Part shown: one piece after another, positions 46,855-55,720 of the stretch
Layout of the letters: every line of letters starts with the position of its first letter
Position numbering within the stretch: the stretch's first letter is position 1
DNA from: Prevotella sp. ne3005
Lineage (GTDB): Bacteria > Bacteroidota > Bacteroidia > Bacteroidales > Bacteroidaceae
Direction: 5' to 3'
Assembly: GCF_900110085.1 (NCBI RefSeq)
Contig: NZ_FOCK01000001.1
Span: forward strand, 248,001-312,000
DNA length: 64,000 bases
Made by a program: the position numbers and the translations under genes
The notes under the pieces: generated by a model
Told to the model about the DNA's origin: nothing
The model's database searches: none
Seen by the model: the letters and a program-made list of their open reading frames with translations, nothing else

Positions 46855-48558
46855 TTACTTAATCTGAATACTCACAAGAATAGGATAGATGTTGGTACTT
46901 CTCACCTCAATCATCTTCTGCAGCAGGATCTCTACCTGCGGAATCTTATCGGCAAAGCTGCGCTTCACGAAAGAGTTGTCGGCCAAGAGAATCTCCACGA
47001 CGATTTCATAACCACAGTCACGATAGTCCATCTGCTGACGACGCCGCACACTGATGTCGCTGACCATGTCACGAACGATACCATAGCGCGACAGGAGTTC
47101 GTTGTAACAGAATATCTTAATGTCGGCAGGTGTCACAATACGGTCGTTAGTGGCCAGGTAATAGCGCGACAGACTGGCCAGCGCGCCTTCTTCACGGATT
47201 TCATCGCTACCCAATACCGGGCTGGCAATCTGATGTGTCTCGGCGGCATTAAAGCCTGTAGGCACAGTAAACGTGCTGCTGGCATTGAGAGAGGCATTCA
47301 CATTGGCACCAGCAGTCGTCATGTAGTTTATATCCACACTGCCACCACCTGCTCGCATGGCATTCATCTCACGCAACAGGATATAAACACCAGGCAACTG
47401 GCGCAGTTTGTCTTTCTGGGCAGCATCCAACAGTCGTGCCAGAATCTCCTGCAACGCCTGAATGGTCTTATCGCCCGAGATGCCCTTCAGGTCTTGGAAG
47501 GCGTAATAGTCAGAATGATATTTCGCTATCAGGGCGTGCAGCAGACGAACCAGCTGTCCCTGGTTGAAACGGTCAGCTGCCACGCGACGTACCTCCACGA
47601 GGCTGTTGCCGTAGATCTGCTCTTCCGGTGGGCGAATGGCATGCAGGAACTGCTGTCCGCCCTGAGTGTCCTGGCTGTCGTATCCCGCCACACGGGCTAA
47701 AGGCGAGGCTGCCGAGAGCGTCACTGTGTGCATCTGCGCATTGGCTAGCAATACGGTGTTCAGAGAGAAGTTTTCCTTATCAAACTGGAACTTGTCGCTG
47801 ATACCCATAAACTCAAACAGCAGGTCGACGGTCTCCATCTCTGTTGGCAACAGCTTGCCTGCAGCATGAGGCTTCACACAGAAGATCCGGATGTTCTGAC
47901 GGGCAAAGAGGTCGAGACAGGAGGCCTGCGCCTGATAGGTCAGTGAACGGTTATAGAGGATCGTATCCAGGCCGAAGCACTCCGACATCGGGAGGTCGGC
48001 AAAATCCCAGGGCTTGACCAAGGGAACAGGTTGTCCCTTGATGGTCACTTTCAGATCCTGGAAGTTCATATTGCGCACGGCAAAGGACAGGCCCGATATC
48101 TCGCTGACTGGCGACTTGAACTGCAGGCTCACCTTCCAACGGCGGCCATCCATCCTGACGATGGAACGCACCCTAGCATTCATCACCCTGGTGTGCAGCA
48201 CAGGAATAAACACATGGTTGGTACCTGCAAGCGTAAACTCGTTCTGGGGCGTCATGTCCACCTCATGTATCGTATCCTGCAAGGCCGTTTCCAACACTAC
48301 CGTAGCAGGTACAGCATGTCCCACCTCATAAGGTGTCAGCAGATGAGCGTACTCCTCGAGCACTTCGGTCTTCAGCATTTCCATATCGCCTACAGCCTCA
48401 TTCATCTGATAGGCCAATGCTGTCAACATCAGCGAGAGCACCGGGTCGGTCTCCAGACCTTCCAGGAAATCATTCATGTCGCTCTGCCGCCAGATATTGA
48501 TGGCTTCACGCATTAACTCATCGGCTCGTTGCCTGGTCTCAAATATTGTTTGTTTCAT
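46855..48558 (-). CDS. tssF: T6SS baseplate subunit TssF
   Basis: 567 aa. TssF-like: an N-terminal helical region (about 1-75, FLEGLETDPVLSLMLTAL) with the A-H-L-L-TPYE segment, central beta-rich wing domains, and C-terminal RIVTPADIKIFCYNELLSRYG followed by an ending typical of gp6-like baseplate wedge proteins. TssF binds TssG and TssE to form the baseplate wedge around the VgrG spike. Placed between tssE and the Ubl gene. Length agrees with the family. Confidence 0.85.
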   Translation of the reverse strand: MKQTIFETRQRADELMREAINIWRQSDMNDFLEGLETDPVLSLMLTALAYQMNEAVGDMEMLKTEVLEEYAHLLTPYEVGHAVPATVVLETALQDTIHEVDMTPQNEFTLAGTNHVFIPVLHTRVMNARVRSIVRMDGRRWKVSLQFKSPVSEISGLSFAVRNMNFQDLKVTIKGQPVPLVKPWDFADLPMSECFGLDTILYNRSLTYQAQASCLDLFARQNIRIFCVKPHAAGKLLPTEMETVDLLFEFMGISDKFQFDKENFSLNTVLLANAQMHTVTLSAASPLARVAGYDSQDTQGGQQFLHAIRPPEEQIYGNSLVEVRRVAADRFNQGQLVRLLHALIAKYHSDYYAFQDLKGISGDKTIQALQEILARLLDAAQKDKLRQLPGVYILLREMNAMRAGGGSVDINYMTTAGANVNASLNASSTFTVPTGFNAAETHQIASPVLGSDEIREEGALASLSRYYLATNDRIVTPADIKIFCYNELLSRYGIVRDMVSDISVRRRQQMDYRDCGYEIVVEILLADNSFVKRSFADKIPQVEILLQKMIEVRSTNIYPILVSIQIK

Positions 48559-48560
48559 GC

Positions 48561-48581
48561 TTTAATCTTCAATTTTCAATC
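48561..48581. repeat. Heptamer repeat between tssE and tssF
   Basis: TTTAATC, TTCAATT, TTCAATC in the 27-bp gap. Confidence 0.8.
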
Positions 48582-48585
48582 ATCA

Positions 48586-49041
48586 TCAGTTCCAGACTCT
48601 GATTGTCTGTTTGTAGACATAATTCTCCTTTGTACTTACAATCACCCCTTTGACAGTAATATATATCTGCCGTTCCTCACGGATGTATGTCATCGATACA
48701 GCCACATCTTCCAAACGGCGCTCATATTTCAGAACCGACTCCTTCAGTTCGGAAGCGAAGGTGTTGATACTCTTCGACGAACCGGAGATCTTCTTGTCGT
48801 AGATGCCCTGCAGGTCGTCCATGGACTTGGTATCACCTGAATCGTAGACCACGCCTTCATTCTCGTTGAAGATCTCGAAACGCAGGTTGTTGAACACAAA
48901 TCCGAACTGCGGGTCGGCAGGTGTACTGAACTGTGGCGTTGTCAGAATCAGGAATATCGACGCATCCAGAGACTTCTTCAGTTTCTCTTCTCTCGCGAGT
49001 CCTTTTGGACTCACACGTAGTGGCAAGCTAAGACTGGTCAT
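48586..49041 (-). CDS. tssE: T6SS baseplate subunit TssE (gp25-like)
   Basis: 151 aa from ATG 49041; a GTG at 49047 is also in frame and would lie one base after the tssK stop. GPW/gp25 fold: hydrophobic strand FLILTTPQFSTPADPQFGFVF, helix and the C-terminal strands (RQIYITVKGVIVSTKENYVY). TssE initiates sheath assembly with the TssF/TssG wedge. Divergent from proteobacterial TssE, as is usual for T6SS-iii. Confidence 0.8.
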   Translation of the reverse strand: MTSLSLPLRVSPKGLAREEKLKKSLDASIFLILTTPQFSTPADPQFGFVFNNLRFEIFNENEGVVYDSGDTKSMDDLQGIYDKKISGSSKSINTFASELKESVLKYERRLEDVAVSMTYIREERQIYITVKGVIVSTKENYVYKQTIRVWN

Positions 49042-49048
49042 AAGCACA

Positions 49049-50251
49049 TCAGATTAGCGGTATATACTCTTTCTCCTCAGGCTCCGGCACGTAAAGGGCA
49101 TTGAACAGATGGTCGAACATGTTGAAATAGAGTTTCTCATAGAGCGACTCTGAGAGATCCTTGCCCAACTGATCGAACTTCTGGTTCAACGAAACGCTGA
49201 GCTGGGTCATGCGATTGTCCATCTCCGATCCCAACTGTTCCATAATGGCAGCCTTAAGATTATTATTGATATAGTTGGTGAGCGACTCGGTCTGCTGCTG
49301 CATCTCGGCGCGCAATTCCTCCTTCATGTCGGCCAACAGCTTTGCTATCAGCTCTGGATGCAGCTGGGAATACAGTTCGGCCTTAGCCTGTGCCAGCAGA
49401 GCCTCGTAGTCGATGGTGTTATCTTCTAGCACCACACCGTCGAGGATGACGGCGGCACCGGCCAGATAGTCGTCGAGCCACTGCAGCCAGATCTGGATAT
49501 CGGTATATGACGGCAGCGGCACATCCGTGGGCTGCTCCCTGTTGGGGGTGACGATATAATAGTCGATGGCCTGCGCAATCTCCTGGGTCAGCAAGACGAA
49601 GTCCTGCATACTGTTCTGTAGGTTATAGCCCTTCAGACGGAACACATAACGGAGTAATGTCCGCTTACCTTCTCCATCGGCAAGGCTCTTGTGGGATGCC
49701 AGGATGAACAGCTTATCCACATACCTTTCGATATAGTCCAAAAAGCGCAGGTCGGCAGACAGTAGCAGGCAGGGCGGAATAAACTCCGTATCCATGGAGA
49801 ACACACCGTCGGTGACCTTAAACCTCAACAGGGGGAACAGGTCATTGGCCTCAATATCTTCCATGGTAGAGATACCATAGACATAATGCGGGCGAACGTA
49901 CGGCACCCCATCCATCTCGTACTCCGTCAGTTCTTCGCCGAAACCTACAGTCAGGTAATAGCGCTCACCGAAGAGCATAGGAATCGTGACTTGCACATCC
50001 TCGTCGGCACTGACAATCCTGCCTGATGCCAGGAGCGCCAGACACTGAAGGTGGTCAACTTCGAAACGGTTCTTTACAAAGATACCGTTACAGTTGAAGA
50101 CCGACTCGGGCAAGAGTCCCATCCTATTGTTACCAAGAGCTGCACGCAGGGATAACCTGTACTTGTAGTTCCAGTTCTCGGCCATCCCGAGGAAGGTCTC
50201 CGCAGTGACCTCCATGCCCGGCATCCAGTTGATTCTCGAGTTGATATCCAT
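49049..50251 (-). CDS. tssK: T6SS baseplate subunit TssK
   Basis: 400 aa. N-terminal INWMPGMEVTAETFLGMAENW corresponds to the start of TssK (W-x-x-GM-x-v-x-x-x-x-F), followed by shoulder and neck-like beta domains and helical regions; residues of about 300-390 are long amphipathic helix (LLADMKEELRAEMQQQTESL). TssK links the baseplate to the membrane complex. It overlaps none of its neighbours but is only 4 bp from the tssG-like gene and 7 bp or less from tssE. Confidence 0.85.
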   Translation of the reverse strand: MDINSRINWMPGMEVTAETFLGMAENWNYKYRLSLRAALGNNRMGLLPESVFNCNGIFVKNRFEVDHLQCLALLASGRIVSADEDVQVTIPMLFGERYYLTVGFGEELTEYEMDGVPYVRPHYVYGISTMEDIEANDLFPLLRFKVTDGVFSMDTEFIPPCLLLSADLRFLDYIERYVDKLFILASHKSLADGEGKRTLLRYVFRLKGYNLQNSMQDFVLLTQEIAQAIDYYIVTPNREQPTDVPLPSYTDIQIWLQWLDDYLAGAAVILDGVVLEDNTIDYEALLAQAKAELYSQLHPELIAKLLADMKEELRAEMQQQTESLTNYINNNLKAAIMEQLGSEMDNRMTQLSVSLNQKFDQLGKDLSESLYEKLYFNMFDHLFNALYVPEPEEKEYIPLI

Positions 50252-50255
50252 ATCG

Positions 50256-51047
50256 TCATTCGTTTTTTAATTCCATATTATAGCCCAAAGTCAGACGGGT
50301 GTTCACCTGCTGCTCTGAATGATGTTCCTTAATCAGTATGTCGCACTTCACCTCGAAGGGGATGAACCACTCGCAGATGAATTCGCGCAAAGGCTGCAAC
50401 GCTGTATTCAGCGACCTGAACTCTTCAGGCGACAGACCGGGAATGAGTAGCTCATACCTGATGCGAGGCAGCCAGCGGAGCGTCGTGTCCGTCTGACTGT
50501 AGCGGCCTGTCATCGTATTCACCTTGCAATGGAGCAGCGCACCCAATAGCGCGCCAACATATCCGAAGTTCCCACGCATCCTGCTCACATAGGGCAGCAT
50601 GAGCGCAGCCTCTTTCACCAGCGGGCTCTCCACCTCGTCCAGATTAATGCCGAAATACTCTTTCAGAATATACGACAGTTTGTTCTGCAGGAGTTCCGAC
50701 ACCTGACGCTCCACATACAGGCGCTGTCGGAAGGCAGTTGTATCGATAGGCAGAAACGCCTCGTTCAACAGTCGGATGCGGCGCTGTATCTTCTTGAACT
50801 TCTCGGCGGCATCCTCTCCCCTCAGGTCATTGTCGTTGTTGATGACACCCTGCGGCAACAGGTTCAGGAAGGTGTCGCGCGCCAGCCATGCCTCCATCGT
50901 CTCATCATCGAAATCAAGGAGGTCATTATTATAGTTGCGGTAGAAAGAGCCTTCACCATGGGCAATCCACTTCCGTTCCACCTCCGGATAGAGGTAGTTC
51001 AGCAGCATCTCTGCACTGGCTTCAGATATTTTGTTTCTTTGTCTCAT
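50256..51047 (-). CDS. tssG: Probable T6SS baseplate subunit TssG
   Basis: 263 aa. The position next to tssK and the gp53/TssG-like features (an N-terminal helical stretch, YVSRMRGNFGYVGALLGALLHC core and SLNTALQPLREFICEWFIPF near the C-terminus) support TssG of the T6SS-iii type. No distinctive catalytic motifs, as expected. Its ATG overlaps the E1 gene stop (ATGA), so E1 and baseplate translation are coupled. The call rests partly on gene order. Confidence 0.65.
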   Translation of the reverse strand: MRQRNKISEASAEMLLNYLYPEVERKWIAHGEGSFYRNYNNDLLDFDDETMEAWLARDTFLNLLPQGVINNDNDLRGEDAAEKFKKIQRRIRLLNEAFLPIDTTAFRQRLYVERQVSELLQNKLSYILKEYFGINLDEVESPLVKEAALMLPYVSRMRGNFGYVGALLGALLHCKVNTMTGRYSQTDTTLRWLPRIRYELLIPGLSPEEFRSLNTALQPLREFICEWFIPFEVKCDILIKEHHSEQQVNTRLTLGYNMELKNE

Positions 51048-52180
51048 GCTTCTTCCATTTCAAAATAATAATCACCCGCTCCGGTTGACACATGCAGTAC
51101 ATCATGGGGCGGCAAGCCCAGTTCTGCAAGCGTCAGTTCCTGATAGGGGAACGAGCGGTCGACATGACGATACTCGTGCTGGTAGAGTCCGCTCAAGGGG
51201 ACGCCCTGTAGGGTCTTATCCCGTGCGGTGACCTCCTCCACAGCCCTTCCGGGACACATCACCGTAGTGCGCTCGTCATTGTCGCGCCGCGCCACGTAGT
51301 CCACGTAACAGTCCCGTGTCAGACAGAGCGTCACATCCTGCGTTTCCAACTCCTGCGACAGTTTCCGGAGTGCTTCTGCCACGCTGTCGGTGGGCATCAC
51401 ACGGCACGGTTTGACAGGCGTCCACGGCTCATGTTCGGCACAGTCGTCATCATAGGCGGCAAAGTCAGCGATGCGGGTCGTCAGATGTTCCCCGTCGTAA
51501 TACAGCATCTTCCCACAGAGGGAGGTCAGCCTGCCGGCCTCCAGTTCCTCACGGTGGATCAGTTTCAGTGCCTCCTGCACCTGTACGGCTCCGATCACCG
51601 AAGCCACGATAGAGGTGGTGGGTGCCGACCCTGCCTGTTCCTGCCGGCGGATGATGCCCGAGCAGGGCATGCGCCTCGCCAGATCCTTCAGGCCCTCAGG
51701 TCCGAGGTTGCAGGCGTAGCAGTTCTTTCCCGGCATAAACACACGGGCCGTTCCTTCCAGACCGTCGATGCCGCCGTCTACCCAAGGGATGCCTGCCCGC
51801 ATACAGAGGCGGTTGATGCAGTAACGTGCCCAACGGCTGTCGACACAGCCGATGACCACATCCATCTGGCGGACCAGTCCCAGTCCGACATCATAGGCGA
51901 TGTCGCCACAGACGGTCCATACCTCCATGGCCGGATTCATGGCCACCAGGCGCTCTGCCACCACGTCGACCTTCAGGCGACGGGCCTCGGCATCAGCCTC
52001 GGTGAAAAGGACAGAACGGGAGAGGTTACCCATCTCCACCACATCGAAGTCGACAGCCACGATGTGCTCCACGCCCATCAGCACTAGATTCTTCAGTACC
52101 TCGTTTCCCAAGGCACCGCAGCCAACCACCATCACACGGGCGGACTGAATCAGGCTCTGACTGAAGCAACTGTCCTTCAT
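51044..52180 (-). CDS. E1-like Ubl-activating enzyme (ThiF/MoeB fold) in T6SS-iii locus
   Basis: 378 aa. Adenylation domain: VVGCGALGNEVLKNL (Gly20, Gly22, Gly25), VDFDVVEMGNLSRSVLF with Asp44, Asp46, Asn52 and Arg55, Lys70 and VIGCVDSRWAR with Asp114, all as in E1/MoeB enzymes. GKNCYACNLG supplies a Cys154/Cys157 zinc pair, probably completed by Cys247 and His250, and Cys173 in RRMPCSGI occupies the position of the E1 catalytic cysteine. The C-terminal 100 residues (LTLAELGLPPHDVLHVS near the end) could be a ubiquitin-fold domain for E2 recruitment. It lies 2 bp after the PEGA gene stop and overlaps the tssG-like ATG. It should activate the Ubl of this run (inference). Confidence 0.83.
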   Translation of the reverse strand: MKDSCFSQSLIQSARVMVVGCGALGNEVLKNLVLMGVEHIVAVDFDVVEMGNLSRSVLFTEADAEARRLKVDVVAERLVAMNPAMEVWTVCGDIAYDVGLGLVRQMDVVIGCVDSRWARYCINRLCMRAGIPWVDGGIDGLEGTARVFMPGKNCYACNLGPEGLKDLARRMPCSGIIRRQEQAGSAPTTSIVASVIGAVQVQEALKLIHREELEAGRLTSLCGKMLYYDGEHLTTRIADFAAYDDDCAEHEPWTPVKPCRVMPTDSVAEALRKLSQELETQDVTLCLTRDCYVDYVARRDNDERTTVMCPGRAVEEVTARDKTLQGVPLSGLYQHEYRHVDRSFPYQELTLAELGLPPHDVLHVSTGAGDYYFEMEEA

Positions 52181-52182
52181 CC

Positions 52183-53535
52183 TTATATCTTCTTCATTTT
52201 AATATTCACGTCGACCATATCGTTGCCGATCACCTGCACCATGGTCTCACTGTCGCGGAAGCCATCCTTCGTCAGCTTCACCTTACAGTTCATACCCGCA
52301 GGGAGGTTCTCGACCACCAGGGGCGTAACCCCTTTCAGGGCACCGTTGATATAGACCTTCGCACCAATCTCCTCACTGTGGATATTGAGCAGGCCATAGT
52401 TGGTCATCGGCGGGAGCAGCTCAAGCTTCTTCGGCGTCTCATCGTCGATCCAGACAGCCGTCGTCCGCGACTCCAGACCATCCTTCTCGGTGCTCACCTG
52501 ATAATAGCCCAATGGCAACTGCCCTTCCCAGGTGCCGTAGCCCATGAGCTCACGGTTCACCCAGATGGCCGTACTGTCGTCGGGGGCCACAATCGTCACA
52601 GGCGCCTTCTTCACGACGGCAGCCACGCTCACGGAGTCGGTGACCTGCGTAGAGTCGGTGGCCACCACTGGCAGACTGGCCATCAAGGGCACCCTACCCT
52701 CATGACTCGTCACGCGCGGATAGAGATCCGAGGCAGCCAGTTCTATCTGTTTCTTCTCTGCCCTACCGATGGTCACCATGCCCTCGTAGTAGCACTGCTG
52801 ACCGACCATCACCGTCAGGCGGTGACTGCCCTCCAGCAGATGTCCGCTCGTAGCCTCGTGGTTGCCTATCCACTGACCGTCGACCATGATACGCCCCTCG
52901 TCCAGGGGGGTCTTCACGGTAAGATAGGAATAGAACGGCTTCAGGGCCACCGGCACGATGAGCCGCGCCGTGTCGGAGAGTTCAAAGCTGTCGACCACCT
53001 CTTCGTGGAAAGGGGCCTCCACCTTATAGGGGTGTGTGCCCACCGACAGATTGAACTGGCAGATGCCCGTACGAACCGCCGTCGTCACACTGTCTATGGT
53101 GACGATGGCATCCTTAGGCTGTATTTCAAAGATCACCCACTGCTTCTGCAGCTTATATGACTTGGTAGGACTGAAGGTCAGCAAGTTGGCCTCATAGTGC
53201 TGTTTCTTCCGAAGGCCCTTCTTTCCCGGCACCTTCCAGGTGTACTGACCATAGTCCGGATGACTGATCACCAGAAACGTGGTCTTGTCGGGCGTCTTCA
53301 GCGACAGTGCACCGTCGGCCTCCTCTGCCTGCACCTCTTCCTTTCCGTTGGCAAGAAACTTAAAGCCTTTCTCGCCTGTCTTCATGTCAATAGTGGCCAA
53401 CTGCTTGTCGGTCTTCACATGATTCATGTTGAACGGTCCTTTCTTCTGCTTGGAAAACCGTTCCACGCGCATCTGCTGCGCACTTACAGTGAGTGCCAGC
53501 ACCAGCAGCCCAACTATCGACAGCCACCGTTTCAC
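52183..53535 (-). CDS. PEGA-domain periplasmic protein in the T6SS run
   Basis: 450 aa. Signal peptide (MKRWLSIVGLLVLALTVSA), then beta-rich domains. Three PEGA-like repeats: IMVDGQWIGNHEATSGHLLEG, IWVNRELMGYGTWEGQLPLGYY, and the C-terminal VYINGALKGVTPLVVENLPAG. PEGA domains occur in surface-layer or envelope proteins and usually mediate binding. Its ATG overlaps the PAAR-like gene stop (ATGA), and the E1 gene starts 2 bp after its end. Its role in the secretion machine is not known. Confidence 0.78.
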   Translation of the reverse strand: MKRWLSIVGLLVLALTVSAQQMRVERFSKQKKGPFNMNHVKTDKQLATIDMKTGEKGFKFLANGKEEVQAEEADGALSLKTPDKTTFLVISHPDYGQYTWKVPGKKGLRKKQHYEANLLTFSPTKSYKLQKQWVIFEIQPKDAIVTIDSVTTAVRTGICQFNLSVGTHPYKVEAPFHEEVVDSFELSDTARLIVPVALKPFYSYLTVKTPLDEGRIMVDGQWIGNHEATSGHLLEGSHRLTVMVGQQCYYEGMVTIGRAEKKQIELAASDLYPRVTSHEGRVPLMASLPVVATDSTQVTDSVSVAAVVKKAPVTIVAPDDSTAIWVNRELMGYGTWEGQLPLGYYQVSTEKDGLESRTTAVWIDDETPKKLELLPPMTNYGLLNIHSEEIGAKVYINGALKGVTPLVVENLPAGMNCKVKLTKDGFRDSETMVQVIGNDMVDVNIKMKKI

Positions 53536-53921
53536 TTACCCTGCGTCGTCATACTGCCACTGGGGTTAGTAACCGATATCTGACCGCCCCAGTTACACAT
53601 GCACTTGGCATTGTTGATAAGTGCCGGCATATTCATCACTTTCACCTGACCACCGGGCGTCCAAGGGGCTGCTATCACAGGGATGCAAGGCATCGGCGTG
53701 AGCACACCCATGGCTGCAGCTGTGGCTGAAGCCACCGTCGGGTTGGCCATCGACTGGCACATACCGAAAGGCATGATGTTAACCATCGGAATATTATCCA
53801 TAATGTTGGCCATCAACATATTGCCACATTTGGGACGAAGGGGCACGATGACGTTCAGCGTCGAAGGTGCCATCCCAAAAGAACACTGGAGCATTGCTCC
53901 CTGACATACGAAATTTCCCAT
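53532..53921 (-). CDS. PAAR-like (DUF4280) spike-tip protein
   Basis: 129 aa. Starts MGNFVCQGAMLQCSFG as in DUF4280 proteins and has regularly placed cysteines (CGN, MCQSM, MPCIP, KCMCNWGG). PAAR and PAAR-like proteins form the conical tip on VgrG and can bind metal and effectors. Cytoplasmic; no signal peptide. Its start is followed on the other side by a 22-bp tandem repeat. Confidence 0.85.
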   Translation of the reverse strand: MGNFVCQGAMLQCSFGMAPSTLNVIVPLRPKCGNMLMANIMDNIPMVNIMPFGMCQSMANPTVASATAAAMGVLTPMPCIPVIAAPWTPGGQVKVMNMPALINNAKCMCNWGGQISVTNPSGSMTTQGK

Positions 53922-53944
53922 ATACCTTATTATTTATTAAACAT

Positions 53945-53996
53945 TATCTTTTATCATGCGAAAGACTATCTTTTATCATGCGAAAGACTATCTTTT
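53945..53996. repeat. 22-bp tandem direct repeat, 2.4 copies
   Basis: The unit TATCTTTTATCATGCGAAAG + AC runs 53945-53966 and is repeated exactly at 53967-53988; a third copy begins TATCTTTT at 53989. It lies between the PAAR-like ATG and the stop codon of the gene at 54002-54997. Confidence 0.9.
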
Positions 53997-54001
53997 GTTA
54001 C

Positions 54002-54997
54002 TCAAAACAACGTCTTTGCAAACCTGACACTCAGGACAGGATAGATCTTCAGGGCCTCGACCAGGGCTATGCTATGCCCCATCGTGCCTTTGATATTACA
54101 GACATCCTCGAGGTCGGTGCCATCCTGAGTCTGCTGCAACGGCGTACCGCCCCAGATCAGGACACCCAGTGCGGCAGACACCTTCCAGTCGTCGCGACTC
54201 TTGATCAGACGTCCGGTATAGCCTACACCCAGATAGGGCTTCACAGACCACGACTTGGCAGTGATGCGCACCGTGCCGTCTTCAGCCGGCTGCAGCAGGA
54301 AGGGATCGCCCTTCTTGTGCATCACGCCCTTGACCACAAAGTCACGGCCGTAGTCACCGGGATAGAGATCCAGACGCCCGTATTTCTTGATGGGGTCGTC
54401 GGCAGCTGCCTCGTCATAGAGCTTGTTATAGCTGGCCATATAGCTCAGCATGACATCGGCCCCGGAACCCTTCTCTGCCACGGCGAACTGCTGCGGTCCC
54501 CAATAGATACCGGCAGTGACATGAAGGTGCTTGTTATAAGACAGCGGATAGACATCGAAGAGCAACTTCAGGTTGTTCATCGTCAGCTTACCATCCAACT
54601 GGATATGATCCTCCATCTCGTAACCGGACTGCTGATACATGTACTCCGCAATCTCAGTAAACGGCGTCACCTTGCGATTGCCTTTCTCGTCATACTGACG
54701 GGCAGCCTGTCCGCCGCCAGCCAGTGGCATTTCAAACTTACGCTTGAAAGGCAGCATATAGTCATAGCCCAGACGCACCTGTATGAAATCGCATATAGGC
54801 GTAGCCACGTCGATACCGATGCCGGTAGTACCCAGCGAGACCGACACCTCCAGATGCTTGAAGGTGTTACCCTCGTCCCAGTACCCCTTACCAGGATCTT
54901 TCGTCTCCATGGTATCCGTACGGAATGCCGGGATGTACTGGGCATCAGCCAGTGCAGCCATACAAGCCATCAGTATACACAGAATACCTTTCTTCAT
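54002..54997 (-). CDS. Outer-membrane-type protein of unknown function in the T6SS run
   Basis: 331 aa. Signal peptide (MKKGILCILMACMAALADA). The mature sequence has beta-barrel-like alternating strands (HLEVSVSLGTTGIGIDV, VRLGYDYMLPFKR, KPYLGVGYTGRLI) and ends in the aromatic RFAKTLF, typical of outer-membrane barrels. No domain recognised. It lies between the coiled-coil gene and the PAAR-like gene. Confidence 0.6.
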   Translation of the reverse strand: MKKGILCILMACMAALADAQYIPAFRTDTMETKDPGKGYWDEGNTFKHLEVSVSLGTTGIGIDVATPICDFIQVRLGYDYMLPFKRKFEMPLAGGGQAARQYDEKGNRKVTPFTEIAEYMYQQSGYEMEDHIQLDGKLTMNNLKLLFDVYPLSYNKHLHVTAGIYWGPQQFAVAEKGSGADVMLSYMASYNKLYDEAAADDPIKKYGRLDLYPGDYGRDFVVKGVMHKKGDPFLLQPAEDGTVRITAKSWSVKPYLGVGYTGRLIKSRDDWKVSAALGVLIWGGTPLQQTQDGTDLEDVCNIKGTMGHSIALVEALKIYPVLSVRFAKTLF

Positions 54998-55012
54998 ACT
55001 TCTTTCCGCTCT

Positions 55013-55720
55013 TTATTCATCCTCCTGATTGATGTTGAACGCCTGACCCGCATTCTCTCCACGGGCAGCCGCTTTCTCGTCGGCAGCCGTCTGCTTTTCA
55101 GCCTGCTCCTTCAGATAGCGCTGATAAGCCTCCTCAATCTCTTTCAGCTTGGCATCTTTATACTGGAGACATATCTCGTCATGCTTATTATAGATTTCCT
55201 CCAGCTTATCCTCAGCCTCCTTAGCATCTTCTTTTGAACTGCCCAATAACTTGGTTGTCAGACGAGACTTATAGATAGTATGGTTAGCATCAAGCTTTGC
55301 CTTACACTGGTCGTAAAGCATACCTACTCCATCGGTCAATGAATCATGACGGTCCTTGTTGACCTCTGGCATAGTACAGAGAAGATACTTGTTTTCATCT
55401 TCACCAGAATCATTACTATTTTCCTCTGACTTAACATCTATCTTGAACTCCGGATGAGCATGTTTAATGCCCTTGCTGATGGCAAAGACCATCTTCGAAT
55501 CATGTGGGTAGATTGCAAACTGATAGTCGTTGGCCAAACATGCTGAGGCCACGCTCTCAAGATCCTTCTCTTCTCCTTCTTCATCGATGACAGAGATTGC
55601 CAAAAGAGCTGCAGGCTCTGCTTTTATGCAAAGATTCATAAACCGATACTGCAACAAGACGGCGTAACCGCTCATCTTGGTCTTCATCTCACCAATCAGG
55701 GTTTCTATACTCTTTTTCAT
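55013..55720 (-). CDS. Cytoplasmic helical protein of unknown function in the T6SS run
   Basis: 235 aa, no signal peptide. N-terminal mixed region (about 1-90), acidic central loop (EENSNDSGEDENK), and a long charged coiled coil from about 150 to 215 (AEDKLEEIYNKHDEICLQYK), then a Gly/Ala/Glu-rich tail. Its position beside the VgrG and repeat-protein genes suggests a chaperone or effector-linked role; this is a guess from context. Confidence 0.55.
   Translation of the reverse strand: MKKSIETLIGEMKTKMSGYAVLLQYRFMNLCIKAEPAALLAISVIDEEGEEKDLESVASACLANDYQFAIYPHDSKMVFAISKGIKHAHPEFKIDVKSEENSNDSGEDENKYLLCTMPEVNKDRHDSLTDGVGMLYDQCKAKLDANHTIYKSRLTTKLLGSSKEDAKEAEDKLEEIYNKHDEICLQYKDAKLKEIEEAYQRYLKEQAEKQTAADEKAAARGENAGQAFNINQEDE

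Noticed and set aside
53867..55237. 456-residue plus-strand reading frame
   Set aside because: Antisense to three T6SS-run genes; it crosses the 22-bp repeat and two gene borders and lacks known motifs.
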